A DNA stretch of 64,000 nt from Chroogloeocystis siderophila 5.2 s.c.1 (GCF_001904655.1 NZ_MRCC01000018.1:1-64000), one strand, 5' to 3'. Positions 47,115-56,949 are shown, counted from the first letter of the stretch. Notes: generated by a model from the letters alone, not told the origin. Numbers and translations: made by a program.

Positions 47115-47472
47115 GTCTTCTCCTTGAAAACTAAAAATTGCCAAAATGCTTCCTGTGGCAGATGCACAGCGGTAATTATTCCTAATAACTTACAGTGTCA
47201 TGAGCACAATTAGCTACTAGCGGTTAGTGATTAGTCAATAATAGGCAGAGTCATTCGCTTGCTTTACTGATGGATATTAAAAATGAGGAGTATCTTTAAT
47301 TTTAAGCATTCAAATTTATCCATTTTCTTTCAACTAAAAGCTAATCGCTAGGAACTCATTGCTTTTTTGACATCAGTTGTAGTCATTTGCCGCAATTGGT
47401 CTTAGTTAGTTTACTAAGCTGGAAACTTAACTAAACTACTGTTAACAATCTAGAAAAATTAGGGAAAGTGCA
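47115..47472. other. Intergenic region, no gene seen
   Basis: About 360 bp with STRR-like remnants (AGCTACTAGCGGTTAGTGAT, near 47211). No ORF, hairpin with T-tract or RNA gene is recognized. The promoter of the DUF2267 gene should lie at its right end. Confidence 0.45.
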
Positions 47473-48360
47473 ATGCCAATTCCAATTAGAGAAGATATTG
47501 TCTACATCATCCTCAATAAAATTAACGACAGTGGTCAAGGAATGCACGAAGTTAAGTTTGAGGAAAGCGATTTCTTTCCTGGAATACAAATAACAAGAGC
47601 CGAATTATTGGGTCATCTTGATTATCTCAATCAGATGCAATACATTAAAGCAGAATTTTCAGGTAATGCTTACGCTAACCAAGAAGATGTTCCGAGCGTT
47701 GTCGATTCCAAAGAAGTTGACTTTAGAATTGCTAACACTTTTGGTGCCGACGACGGTCCTTTACCTCATTTAATTACTTTTGAAGCAGCAGAACTTACCG
47801 AAAAAGGTAAGCGAATGTTGCAAAAAATGAAAGACAATCCGCCCAAATCGCTTAAAGAAGGGGTATCAGTTCCCATCGCAACAAAAGATATGCCCTTCTT
47901 AGAAAAGGTGATGATCAAGGGTGGTTTAGAAGATATTTTCGATACGCGAGATGTCGTGGAAGTCGTATATCGGGTAATGCGTGATTTGATGCCCACAGAT
48001 GCGATCGAGCGTGTAGAAGGCGAACTACACGAAGAAGCATTACCAACAGAAGATAAAGCTCTGCAAATGGAAATTGCCGACCTTTGGAAAGATACTAATC
48101 CGATTGTTGGATTTTTGAGTAGAGTTCGTCCACCCTTCAAAAAGCATGGAGGTCCTGGACTATTTAATATCGATGACGACCGCTTTTTGTTCCGTGTCAA
48201 AAATGAATCGCCAATGGCAGCAACGGGTTACGATATAGACCGCGAACGAGTCGTGTCGGCTGTCTTTTCCGCAACTAAAGACGAATTATCTGAAGAGCGA
48301 ATTAAAGAAATCGCTCAATATCTGCCGGGTAAAGTTCGTCAACTTTGGGAAGAAGCTTAA
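47473..48360 (+). CDS. DUF2267 protein with YjcQ-like N-terminal domain
   Basis: 295 residues, soluble. The N-terminal ~110 residues look like a YjcQ-type winged-helix domain (EDIVYIILNKINDSG, RAELLGHLDYLNQMQYIKAEF). The C-terminal half (about 150-295) is DUF2267: DVVEVVYRVMRDLMPTDAIERV, then ELHEEALPTEDKALQMEI and FSATKDELSEERIKEIAQYLP. DUF2267 occurs in all-helical proteins of unknown role, often stress-linked. The combination suggests a regulatory protein. No operon partner. Confidence 0.8.
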   Translation: MPIPIREDIVYIILNKINDSGQGMHEVKFEESDFFPGIQITRAELLGHLDYLNQMQYIKAEFSGNAYANQEDVPSVVDSKEVDFRIANTFGADDGPLPHLITFEAAELTEKGKRMLQKMKDNPPKSLKEGVSVPIATKDMPFLEKVMIKGGLEDIFDTRDVVEVVYRVMRDLMPTDAIERVEGELHEEALPTEDKALQMEIADLWKDTNPIVGFLSRVRPPFKKHGGPGLFNIDDDRFLFRVKNESPMAATGYDIDRERVVSAVFSATKDELSEERIKEIAQYLPGKVRQLWEEA

Positions 48361-48551
48361 TTCAATTTACATATTTGCAATTAGTTAAGTTATGAGTTAT
48401 TCAAGTAAAATTTAACTCGTAACTTAATTTATTCAAAATATTAGTTGCATCAAAATTGAGTTAACAACGTTATAGCTTTTGATTAAGAAAACAGCTTTGA
48501 AATTAAATTGACTGAACGAAACAAGGTTGAATATTTGCCTCAGAGGTAGAA

Positions 48552-49229
48552 ATGTTTAACGGTGCTCGACATAATAAAAAAGTCCAACTATTTGCTGTTG
48601 TTAGTACAATCCTCATAGTTCCAATAACATCTGGAACAGCCTTCGCAATTCCAAGAGAAAATCAGTTATCTCAAGCGCAACCTGCCCCTGCGAGTCCATC
48701 ACTGAATCCTAGACCAAGTATTTTTAACGAACCACCCTACAATCGTACCCAAACTCCAGTCTCGCCAGGGTCTGGGACACTACCCGTATCACCCACAACC
48801 CCAGGAACAACGCCGCCTTCTCCTTGCCCACCTACTGGAACCGGTGTAACAACACCTGCCCCCGCACCTGGAGGATCAGTGATTCAGCCTCCATTACCAG
48901 AACAACAACAGACACCCAGCGCTAGAGTCATACCTGTTAATGGCAGAGTCAATATCAGGCTGACGAATACAACCAATGCAGTTGTGTTGTATCAAGTCAT
49001 TGGCAATACTGAGCAACGAAGTCTTGCAGGAAAGTCGGAAGTAACGCTCCGCGATTTATCCGCACCCGTATCATTAACTTTTTCTCGACAAGACCGAGGA
49101 CTACTCAGACCAACTGTAAGTGCAACTTCTATGGGATTGTTAGAAGTGACATTAGATGCAACAACTGACTTATCTGAGGATCGAACGACAATTAGAGTGC
49201 AACCTGATGGGGCGGTGTTATTAAATTAG
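48552..49229 (+). CDS. Exported Pro/Thr-rich protein of unknown function
   Basis: 225 residues. Signal peptide in the first ~35 residues (LFAVVSTILIVPITSGTAFA). A long Pro/Thr/Gly/Ser linker (about 40-125) follows. A compact C-terminal domain (about 128-225) with alternating strands (RVIPVNGRVNIRLTN, TNAVVLYQVIG, EQRSLAGKSEVTLRDL) resembles small cell-surface beta domains. No catalytic motif is seen. A good intrinsic terminator follows at 49270. Confidence 0.7.
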   Translation: MFNGARHNKKVQLFAVVSTILIVPITSGTAFAIPRENQLSQAQPAPASPSLNPRPSIFNEPPYNRTQTPVSPGSGTLPVSPTTPGTTPPSPCPPTGTGVTTPAPAPGGSVIQPPLPEQQQTPSARVIPVNGRVNIRLTNTTNAVVLYQVIGNTEQRSLAGKSEVTLRDLSAPVSLTFSRQDRGLLRPTVSATSMGLLEVTLDATTDLSEDRTTIRVQPDGAVLLN

Positions 49230-49269
49230 TCAGTATTGATATACGTAGTTTCAAAAATAGGACTTTCCT

Positions 49270-49308
49270 GAGTGAGGATAACAACTCCTCACTCTATTTA
49301 ATTTATTG
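49270..49308 (+). terminator. Intrinsic terminator after the exported protein gene
   Basis: GAGTGAGG, a 9-nt loop and CCTCACTC (perfect 8-bp stem, 49270-49294), followed by TATTTAATTTATTG. It begins 41 nt past the stop at 49229. Confidence 0.65.
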
Positions 49309-49559
49309 TTGAGTCGCCACTGCGATCACTTACCAAGTTAACGTCGTCAAGCGCACTCGATCGTTTGCCTCAGCATAAATACTTAGCTCATAATAGAAGG
49401 ACAAAAGTTATATTTTTTGTCATTGATAAACTAGAAATGTATACGTAACAATATCTAACTCAGCAACAATGGATTGCTCAATGCGAATCAACCACGCCTT
49501 AAAGCAAGACACGAGTTGCAGTTTTTAAGACAAATTATTGCTTAAACACTTGTAAATTA

Positions 49560-50147
49560 ATGTTTTTATCTGGTAACATGCTTTTTCTTCTTTCTCCTTT
49601 AACGCTCGGTGCTTTTTTTCCAGGACTCGACACCTTGTTTTCTACGCAAGGAATTATGGTCATGCTTCTAGCCGCCTATGCAGGCGCGATGTGGCTATTT
49701 CTGACGAGTGCGCCCAAAGTACACACTGTTATGGTGTCTGATATGGAAATTGCTCGACAGTTGTATGAAGGGCTGCTCGACCTACCAGCTGCCGATGTGC
49801 CGCTACACTATTACTACAACTACGAGCAAACAATTGGTGCAGCAGGAATTGACCCACTATATATGTCTGCTAGTCCAGGAATTGGCACAACTCGCACTTT
49901 AAATGCGCCTGAGGGATTGTGGTATCAACTCAAGAAAAACACTCAGTTGCACGTAGTATCTGGCGCTGGGTTGGGGAAAAAGAACCAGCAACGTCATGTT
50001 TGCTTTGATCGCGACTGTTTAGAACAAATCTTGATGCGTGTGGAAGTGCGTGGATTGAAGCACAAAATCCTGAGTCAAAAGCCATTAAACTTTTTGGTCA
50101 AAGATCTCGAAGGACGTGTCATCGAGTTAGCCGAAGTTTCTAACTAA
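49560..50147 (+). CDS. Membrane-anchored glyoxalase/VOC-like protein
   Basis: 195 residues. Two hydrophobic segments at the N-terminus (about 5-22 and 28-50) anchor a soluble domain that begins HTVMVSDMEIARQLYEGLLDL, the first beta-alpha unit of vicinal-oxygen-chelate proteins, and ends NFLVKDLEGRVIELAEV, the usual last strand. The metal ligands of true glyoxalases (His/Glu pairs) are only partly visible: one His in the first strand and Glu near the end. Activity is therefore uncertain. The N-terminal anchor is unusual for the family. Confidence 0.7.
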   Translation: MFLSGNMLFLLSPLTLGAFFPGLDTLFSTQGIMVMLLAAYAGAMWLFLTSAPKVHTVMVSDMEIARQLYEGLLDLPAADVPLHYYYNYEQTIGAAGIDPLYMSASPGIGTTRTLNAPEGLWYQLKKNTQLHVVSGAGLGKKNQQRHVCFDRDCLEQILMRVEVRGLKHKILSQKPLNFLVKDLEGRVIELAEVSN

Positions 50148-50171
50148 AGGTGGATGCGGCGGGACGCCTAG

Positions 50172-50218
50172 TGGCTAAAGTCGCGGCTAAAAGCACAAAG
50201 TCCACCTTGGTGTACTAG
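50172..50218 (+). repeat. Dispersed structured intergenic repeat, copy C (partial)
   Basis: TGGCTAAAGTCGCGGCTAAA followed by AGCACAAAGTCCACCTTGGTGTACT. This corresponds, in the opposite orientation, to the hairpin-plus-TTTAGTAGCGAA end of copies A (6485-6602) and B (17811-17940). Only one end of the element is recognizable. Confidence 0.5.
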
Positions 50219-50342
50219 AGAAATCTTGACATACTTGATCTGTGTTGCGGCAATTTCCACTAACACCTGCACTACCGGCTTGAATGCGAGGCAGCTTCTT
50301 GAGAGTTAAAAGTATTTGCCAAGGAAAATGACTTCTTTTACC

Positions 50343-50700
50343 TTATGCACCCTTGTCAACATAGTAGATGTATTCAATGTATGTCTCTCGAACTTTCCGC
50401 GCACCTGTTACCTCAAAAGTCCTCTTTGCAGGCTCAATTATCCAAAGTTCCGACCCAAATGCGGCTAAGCTTATCTTCTATACAAAGCCTTTTGAGATCT
50501 GCAATCATCCGAGTGGCGATTCCCTTTCTCCTGAACCTTTCATCAACGACGAGATCGTACAAATACACTTGGAAGCTGGTATTCTCTACAGCAGGAAAAC
50601 AAAAAGCACTCAAATAGCCAACGGGAGCCGAAGCAATTACACACAAAATAAAGTAGCAATGTTTACTAGCTAAGGCTTGCTTCAGATAAGCATGGACTAG
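50343..50700 (-). pseudogene. AAC(3)-I-like GNAT acetyltransferase, broken
   Basis: Remnant of an aminoglycoside-3-acetyltransferase-like GNAT protein. The frame from 50700 reads HAYLKQALASKHCYF, then VYLYDLVVDERFRRKGIATRMI with the acetyl-CoA motif (RRKGIA), and stops after RIWVGTLDN at 50434. An extra T at about 50440 explains the break, because the next frame continues EPAKRTFEVTGARKVRE to TAA at 50343. No start codon or normal N-terminus is visible upstream of 50700, where a TAG lies in frame. Both a 5' loss and a frameshift are therefore present. Confidence 0.7.
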
Positions 50701-50945
50701 CTACCTTCCTGCTGCGATCTTCCTCTAGTATTAACAGCTGGATGGCGAAAGCTAAAAAGCTCCTGATCGCTCTGTTGTAGTTTCCGTATCTCGACGAAAG
50801 GTTGTCATAAAATAATTCTGCGATTGCGAAAAGGAAGACACATAAGGGAAGAGAAGCGAGGAAACAGTGCTTAGCAAAATGCCTAAGTAATTTCTCTCAG
50901 CTAGAGTTTTCCTGATCCCCAAACTCAGACATCTGACCCCTTCTA

Positions 50946-52676
50946 TCACTCACTTTTCAACCGCACTTGGTCATAAGCAAATTTACCGCGAATGAACTCG
51001 TTAAAGTATTGTCCTTGAGAAGTTTCTTGTTCTAGCCCTTGTGCGATATCAGCGGGAACATCTTGATAGTTGTAGATGCTACCATTTTTGAATTCAATTT
51101 GGAGAAGTTTTCTTGGCGGATCGTAATCGTATTTTTTGATTAAGCTGCTAGCAGATTTGAGTAACGGAAAAGCGATCGCATCGCGAATACTCGCACAATC
51201 TGTCAACAGCATCACCAAGCGGTCAATTCCAATACCTAAACCCACAGTGGGCGGCATTCCGTATTCTAAAGCAGTGATAAAATCTTCATCAACACCCTGC
51301 GCTTCCAAATCTCCGGCGGCTTTACGCGCTGCTTGGGCTTCGAGTCGCTGACGTTGGTCGATCGGATCGGTTAATTCCGAAAAACCATTCGCTGTTTCTC
51401 TACCCACAATAAACAATTCAAATCGCTCAACCAAACCAGGCTTAGACCGATGCGGCTTCGCCAAAGGTGAAATTTCTACAGGATAGTCGAGAACGTATGT
51501 TGGTTGAATAAGTTGCGATTCGGCTTTTTGCTCAAATGCTTCATTAAGAACTTTACCAATCGAATCACACTCTTCAACATCAATTCCTGCACTCGCCGCT
51601 GCTGTTTTTGCTTCTTCAAGCGTAGAAAATACCGCGAAATCGATGCCGGTCACTTCCTTAACTAAATCGTGCATTGTGACGCGTCGCCAGGGAGGGGTTA
51701 AATCGATCTCCTCACCTTGGTAGGTAATTTGCAGCGTACCCAAAACCTCTTGCGCCACAGTAGTAATCAAGTCTTCCGTCAGCGCCATCATGTCATTGTA
51801 GTCACCATAAGCTTGGTAAACTTCTACTGACGTAAATTCTGGGTTGTGGCGTGTTGAGACACCTTCATTACGAAAAATGCGTCCTAACTCGAAGACTTTT
51901 TCAAACCCACCGACAATCATCCGCTTAAGGTGTAATTCGGTTGCAATTCGCAGATACAACTCCATATCTAGCGCATTATGGTAGGTGATAAACGGACGCG
52001 CATCCGCACCTCCTGCCTCTGGTTGGAGTACAGGCGTTTCAATCTCAATAAAGCCTTGTGTTTCTAAATAGCGACGAATTCCCGCAGTAATTTGAGCGCG
52101 ACGACGAAATGTTTGCTGTACTTCTGGATTCACAATTAAATCAACATACCGCTGACGATACCGCTTTTCGGTATCTGTAAGACCATGCCATTTGTCTGGT
52201 AAAGGTAATAAAGATTTCGTCAGAATCGCGTACTCGCTGACATTGACGGATAACTCACCTTTTTCCGTCTTCTTGATTGTGCCTTTGGCTCCTAAAATAT
52301 CTCCCACATCCGTAAGCTGCTTTAAGTGATTGAAAGCATCAGGATCGGTATTTGCCATGCCTTGCTGGATTCTTTTTTTATCCAGGTACAGTTGAATTGT
52401 ACCAGTTTCGTCTTGCAAGCTGAAAAAAGCGAGTTTACCAAAGACGCGACGTGCCAAAATACGACCGGCGATCACCACTTCTACATCGACTTCTTCACCA
52501 CTTGGTAAATCAGCAAATTTTTTTTGCAATTGTGCAGCATGATGCGTCACTTCCCAGCGGTAAGCGTAAGGATTCATCCCTAGTTGCTTGAGTTGAGCGA
52601 CTTTTTCTAAACGCGCAGCACGGATTTCTTCTAAACTTGAGGTACTTTGAGAATTTGAAGACTGATCGGCAGACAT
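50946..52676 (-). CDS. lysS: Lysine--tRNA ligase with C-terminal KTSC domain
   Basis: Class II lysyl-tRNA synthetase, 576 residues. The anticodon-binding OB fold is at about 60-165. Motif 2 is [18 protein letters not shown] and motif 3 is [15 protein letters not shown]. After the usual class II end (IAFPLLK) the protein carries an extra ~60-residue KTSC domain (from about 514: [26 protein letters not shown]), named after this enzyme's tail in some bacteria. The KTSC function is not known. Start ATG at 52676. A short coding-like stretch lies ~97 bp upstream on the same strand. Confidence 0.96.
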   Translation of the reverse strand: MSADQSSNSQSTSSLEEIRAARLEKVAQLKQLGMNPYAYRWEVTHHAAQLQKKFADLPSGEEVDVEVVIAGRILARRVFGKLAFFSLQDETGTIQLYLDKKRIQQGMANTDPDAFNHLKQLTDVGDILGAKGTIKKTEKGELSVNVSEYAILTKSLLPLPDKWHGLTDTEKRYRQRYVDLIVNPEVQQTFRRRAQITAGIRRYLETQGFIEIETPVLQPEAGGADARPFITYHNALDMELYLRIATELHLKRMIVGGFEKVFELGRIFRNEGVSTRHNPEFTSVEVYQAYGDYNDMMALTEDLITTVAQEVLGTLQITYQGEEIDLTPPWRRVTMHDLVKEVTGIDFAVFSTLEEAKTAAASAGIDVEECDSIGKVLNEAFEQKAESQLIQPTYVLDYPVEISPLAKPHRSKPGLVERFELFIVGRETANGFSELTDPIDQRQRLEAQAARKAAGDLEAQGVDEDFITALEYGMPPTVGLGIGIDRLVMLLTDCASIRDAIAFPLLKSASSLIKKYDYDPPRKLLQIEFKNGSIYNYQDVPADIAQGLEQETSQGQYFNEFIRGKFAYDQVRLKSE

Positions 52677-52772
52677 GGTAATTACTAATTAGGAGCCACT
52701 GAGGAACTATACAGACTGGCAATGCTTTTGATTATAAACTTGTGCTGTAATTCCTGTAGCAGTGTAAGTGCT

Positions 52773-52895
52773 TCAACTTATCGCTTCACTAGGATAAATT
52801 CCTCTTTTACTTGCGAACAATAACGCAGTTGCGATCGCATTGTCACGCAGCCACACATCATATTGACGTTCAAAAACTTTATCTCCTACCTGCAA
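52773..52895 (-). CDS. Possible 40-residue ORF or gene remnant upstream of lysS
   Basis: A minus-strand frame open from about 52913 to TGA at 52773. From a TTG at 52895 it would encode MQVGDKVFERQYDVWLRDNA and then IATALLFASKRGIYPSEAIS. The composition is convincingly protein-like (charged N-terminal strand, hydrophobic helix), but there is no ATG and no strong ribosome binding site. It could be a small gene co-transcribed with lysS, or the tail of a deleted gene. I recognize no family. Confidence 0.3.
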   Translation of the reverse strand: MQVGDKVFERQYDVWLRDNAIATALLFASKRGIYPSEAIS

Positions 52896-52979
52896 GCCTA
52901 TGTAACCAGAGGTTCATTTTGTGAGTCTCAATAGACTAGTTATAGAGGTTGCATGATAGTAGGAATCATCAGGATCATC

Positions 52980-54320
52980 ATGGAACAAGATATTTTTGAA
53001 TTACCAGGACCAGAAGGTAAGGCTTTAGTCGGTAATTTACTCGATTTAAGCCAAGATCCGTTAGGTTTTTTAACACAGTGCGCGCGGGAGTATGGCGATA
53101 TAGTACCGATGCGCTTAGGATTAACGCCAACGTGTCTTCTCACGCATCCTGACTTAATTGAGGAAGTTCTCAAAGATCGGGACTCTTTTATCAAAAGTCG
53201 GGGTTTTCGGGCATTGCGCACTTTATTAGGTGAAGGATTATTAACGAGTGAGGGTGACTCGTGGTTTCGCCAGCGCCGCTTAGCCCAACCTGTTTTTCAC
53301 CAAAAGCGAATTGCTGGTTATGCCACGATTATGGTTGAATATGCCGAACGAATGCTGACAACTTGGCAAAATGGAGAAACGCGCAACGTTCACGCCGATA
53401 TGATGCGTCTTACGTTGAACATTGTGATGAAGTGTTTATTTAACCAGGATATTGATGAAGGAAACGCGCAAATTGTTGCTAACGCGCTGGATGTGGCAAT
53501 GGATTGGTTTGAAAGTAAGCGCAAGCAAAATTTCTTGATTTGGGAATGGTTTCCGCGACCAGAAAATCTTCGCTATCGCAACGCGATTAGTCAAATGAAC
53601 GCAACAATTTACAGCATTATTGAGCAACGACGCACCAGCGGCGAAGATCCTGGCGATTTACTCTCGATGCTGATGCAAGCGCGCGATGAGGATGATGGTA
53701 CTGGAATGAGCGATCGCCAGTTACGCGATGAAGTGGCAACTTTGATGCTAGCAGGGCATGAAACTACTGCAAATGCTTTGACCTGGACGTGGATGTTACT
53801 TGCTCAACACCCCGAAGTATTATCTAAACTTGAAGCCGAGTTGCAACAAGTGCTTGATGGACGTTCTCCGACTGTCGCTGATATACCGCAGTTGCGCTAT
53901 ACTGATATGGTTGTCAAAGAATCGATGCGACTTTATCCACCAGTCGCTATTTTTGGGCGAGAAGCTGCGGTAGATTGTCAAATTGGCGGCTACAGCGTAC
54001 CGAAAGGCTGCACGATTATGATCAGTCAGTGGGTCATGCACCGCGATCCTCGCTATTTTGAAGATCCGGAAACTTTCAAACCCGAACGCTGGGCAAACGA
54101 TCTAGAAAAACAGTTACCCAGAGGCGTTTACATTCCTTTTGGTGATGGACCGCGCGTTTGTATTGGCAAGGGTTTTGCGCTGATGGAAGCTATTTTGTTA
54201 CTTGCAACGATCGCGCAAAAGTTTCGCCTCAATCTTGTTCCTGAATTTCCGATTGTGCCGCAGCCTTCGATTACGCTGCGCCCAGAGTATGGAATCAAAG
54301 TGGTTGTAGAGCGTAGATAG
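52980..54320 (+). CDS. Cytochrome P450
   Basis: Heme-thiolate monooxygenase, 446 residues from the ATG at 52980 with AGGA 6 nt upstream. An earlier in-frame ATG at 52953 is less likely. Helix I oxygen-binding motif is MLAGHETTANA, helix K ExxR is KESMRLYPP, PERF-like FKPERW, and the heme-binding loop is FGDGPRVCIGKGF with the axial Cys at about residue 394. The N-terminus has no long membrane anchor, so it is probably soluble or peripheral. It resembles cyanobacterial CYP110/fatty-acid-hydroxylase-like P450s, but the substrate is not readable. No ferredoxin partner is nearby. Confidence 0.93.
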   Translation: MEQDIFELPGPEGKALVGNLLDLSQDPLGFLTQCAREYGDIVPMRLGLTPTCLLTHPDLIEEVLKDRDSFIKSRGFRALRTLLGEGLLTSEGDSWFRQRRLAQPVFHQKRIAGYATIMVEYAERMLTTWQNGETRNVHADMMRLTLNIVMKCLFNQDIDEGNAQIVANALDVAMDWFESKRKQNFLIWEWFPRPENLRYRNAISQMNATIYSIIEQRRTSGEDPGDLLSMLMQARDEDDGTGMSDRQLRDEVATLMLAGHETTANALTWTWMLLAQHPEVLSKLEAELQQVLDGRSPTVADIPQLRYTDMVVKESMRLYPPVAIFGREAAVDCQIGGYSVPKGCTIMISQWVMHRDPRYFEDPETFKPERWANDLEKQLPRGVYIPFGDGPRVCIGKGFALMEAILLLATIAQKFRLNLVPEFPIVPQPSITLRPEYGIKVVVERR

Positions 54321-54331
54321 TATTGAATTAT

Positions 54332-54352
54332 GGGCAGGCTTCGGCTCTGCCC
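54332..54352 (+). terminator. Terminator-like hairpin with UUCG loop after the P450 gene
   Basis: GGGCAG-GC-TTCG-GC-T-CTGCCC: an 8-bp stem with one bulge and a stable UUCG tetraloop, 12 nt past the P450 stop, followed by TTGAAATTCT. The T-tract is interrupted. Confidence 0.55.
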
Positions 54353-54555
54353 TTGAAATTCTAGTATGTAGATATTCACACGCTCTTCACTTGAGGGAGG
54401 CGCGATCGCTTTAAATTTAGCTACACTGCATAAAGCTTCCCTATAAGGAGGACTTTTTTGTATCGACGGGGCGATTCCACTTTCAGCCGCCTTGTGTTTG
54501 CATTCATAATAAAACAGGCGTGAGTAAATTAAGTTGATAGTACGAGTAAAACTAC

Positions 54556-56133
54556 GTGATTGAAGCAGAAGTCCACTACTCACTGCATAACTTCTTGCGA
54601 TCGCAAGGCGAAGCTTCCTGGCACCATCATCTAACAATGGCGCGGCTGGTTGCACGCGGATTACGACTCAAGCGTAGTGCTTTAATTCAAGTCGGGGCTG
54701 GTAGTGGCTATCAAGGGCGATATCGCCTGAGTTATCTTGCTCCCGCACTAATGTGGCAAGAAGCTGTAATTATAGTCGCCCCTGAGGAAGTACAGCAGCA
54801 ATTACTCCGTGTTGAAATTCCGCCATTACAACAGTGGCTGCAAACCAATAAAAAAATTCTCACAGGTGATTCGTGGGCTTACGATGGTTTTCAGGGAGTA
54901 CTGATAACTTCTCCTGCATCTTGGTTAGCAGCACAGTTAGCAGAAAAAGGATTTCCGGCTAATATACCTACGATTTTGGATGGTGTTGATGACCTCGAAG
55001 CTTGGACTCGCACTCAACTCACCGCAACGATTCAACCGAGTGATTGGGAGGAATTAATGCTGGCTTTTCCCAAGCACGTAGAACTCATTCGCAATGCACG
55101 AGTCCAACTGACAAAAGCAATTTTTCAACATCCCGTTAATCCCTACGAGTGCTATTTAAGCTCGCAACAAGAGCAGGACATTCTTCATAGTCTCGACCAA
55201 AGCATAAACATAAGTTGCAAAGATATAGCGCCACAACATAGCGATAATGGCTTAAAACAATTTACATCAACACGCAATCTCGGTGTACCAAATGCTTGGC
55301 GTAAGTTTTGGCAAAGTCCCCGTGACAATCAACTGCTTTGGGCAACCGTTTCACGTTCTCAGGGGTCATTTTCCTTACACTCGTCCCCTGTAGAAGTTGC
55401 ATCGGCGCTTGCACCAATTTGGTCAAGACAACCTGTTGTTTTAGTTGGTAGTGCCTTAGATCAAGAAGCTGAAGCACCGATTTATCGAAAAAACTTAGGT
55501 CTAGGTGAGTTAACTTGTCTAAAGTTTTCTGACGATCGCCGCGAAAATCTGATTCAACTTTATCTACCTGATCGCTTACCTTTACCAAATACCCCAGAAT
55601 TTCAAACCGCGTTCATTGAAAAAGTTCATTCACTCCTTAGTTCAACTACGGCATCTCCTGGATTGACAGTCGTTCTAGTAGGTGATGTACCGCTTAAAGC
55701 CCAAGTCGGCGCAACTTTAGCCGCAGAATTTGGCTCTAGGGTACAAGTAGAGAAAACAACTTCTTTTTTAGATCAGCGCGGAATCTTAGTGACTGGTTGG
55801 AACTTTTGGCGACAGCATCTCAGTCAATTGCCAACGCCACAATTATTAATTGTTGCCACATTACCTCTACCTTCCTTAGAAAACCCCTTAGTTGCAGGCC
55901 GAGTTGCGTACTACAAGCGCACGCATCAAGATTGGTTTCGGCTGTATCTCTTGCCAGCTGCTTTAAATGAATTATCGCGGGCGATCGCCCCAGTCCGCGA
56001 TCGTCATGGTGTTGTTGCCTTACTTGATAGCCGAGTATTGCACCGAAGTTATGGCTCTCAAGTTCTCGCTGCGCTCAGCCCAATGGCAAGAGTTGATTAT
56101 CTTGATTCTAGTCTCCTAACTCCAGCCAATTGA
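54556..56133 (+). CDS. DinG/XPD-like helicase-family protein with degenerate ATPase motifs
   Basis: 525 residues from a GTG at 54556. The C-terminal ~110 residues match the second helicase domain of DinG-type SF2 helicases: LPLPSLENPLVAGRVAYYKR, YLLPAALNELSRA and HGVVALLDSRVLHRSYG. The N-terminal P-loop is altered to QVGAGSGYQGRYRLSYLAP (about 45-63), with no GKT. The DEAH box position reads ILDGVDDLEAW (about 140-150), and motif VI lacks its second Arg. No FeS-cluster cysteines are evident. It is probably an ATPase-dead relative, conserved in cyanobacteria as far as I recall. Its neighbours include recA, xseAB and nurA. Confidence 0.7.
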   Translation: MIEAEVHYSLHNFLRSQGEASWHHHLTMARLVARGLRLKRSALIQVGAGSGYQGRYRLSYLAPALMWQEAVIIVAPEEVQQQLLRVEIPPLQQWLQTNKKILTGDSWAYDGFQGVLITSPASWLAAQLAEKGFPANIPTILDGVDDLEAWTRTQLTATIQPSDWEELMLAFPKHVELIRNARVQLTKAIFQHPVNPYECYLSSQQEQDILHSLDQSINISCKDIAPQHSDNGLKQFTSTRNLGVPNAWRKFWQSPRDNQLLWATVSRSQGSFSLHSSPVEVASALAPIWSRQPVVLVGSALDQEAEAPIYRKNLGLGELTCLKFSDDRRENLIQLYLPDRLPLPNTPEFQTAFIEKVHSLLSSTTASPGLTVVLVGDVPLKAQVGATLAAEFGSRVQVEKTTSFLDQRGILVTGWNFWRQHLSQLPTPQLLIVATLPLPSLENPLVAGRVAYYKRTHQDWFRLYLLPAALNELSRAIAPVRDRHGVVALLDSRVLHRSYGSQVLAALSPMARVDYLDSSLLTPAN

Positions 56134-56389
56134 GAAACTAGAAGTGAGGAATGAGAGGCGAATGAGTCGTGATGAGTGGCTAGTACGTAAGTTTTGAATT
56201 GTTCGCGCTCATAGTTGGGCGGCATTTATTAAAAAAAAATTCTCAACTTAAAACTTATCACTTTTCTACCCATTGCTGTGACACCAGCAACAGCGTTATT
56301 ATCAAGGCACAGTAAGTATTTGATCTCTAGTCCAATAATAAGTTTTTGTGAGTCTTTACTCAATCCAAAATACCGAATGGAATAAGACT

Positions 56390-56602
56390 ATGGGCGAAGC
56401 AAAGCGTCGTAAAGCAGCATTAGGAGAGAACTACGGTAAAGAAGCTCAAATCCTGCCATGGCTTCCTATTACCAAAAGCCAAGCCCAACAATTCGCTAAG
56501 TGGAGCAATCGCGGTGCTTGGTTTGGCATTGGCTTTCTTGTTATTTGGTGGATCACCGTTCGGTTTATTGGTCCAGCTTTTGGTTGGTGGCAAGTAACTT
56601 GA
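56390..56602 (+). CDS. DUF2839 small membrane protein
   Basis: 70 residues from the ATG at 56390 (MGEAKRRKAALGENYG), the standard N-terminus of the cyanobacteria-specific DUF2839 family. A 14-codon in-frame extension upstream is not conserved. One membrane helix at about residues 42-63 (WFGIGFLVIWWITVRFIGP). Topology and role are unknown. A strong terminator follows at 56672. Confidence 0.85.
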   Translation: MGEAKRRKAALGENYGKEAQILPWLPITKSQAQQFAKWSNRGAWFGIGFLVIWWITVRFIGPAFGWWQVT

Positions 56603-56671
56603 TTTTGAATCAATGATTTTTTAATCAAAGTCATAAAAATTTACATTGGGTTTTGCCAATTTCTCACAATC

Positions 56672-56709
56672 AAGCGTTAGGTAAACATAGCCTGACGCTT
56701 TCTTTATTT
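56672..56709 (+). terminator. Intrinsic terminator after the DUF2839 gene
   Basis: AAGCGTTAGG, a 9-nt loop and CCTGACGCTT give a 10-bp stem (one G-U pair) at 56672-56700, followed by TCTTTATTT. It lies 70 nt past the stop. Confidence 0.75.
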
Positions 56710-56949
56710 CCAGCCATCACAGACACTGGAAACCGAACATTTTGGTGTCCGTCTAGGGCTACGTACATCAAATATGACTTTTTGCATACACTCAATTGCT
56801 AAATAATCAGTTAGCTTGGATATATCAGATATTTATCTGAAATTTAGACGAAATATTACCCTTTGGAGTAAATATCTCTACAAATTAGGTAAATATAAAG
56901 AAAATCTAAAAATAGGTTTACAATTAAGTGTGGTGTTTGGAGGACAACC

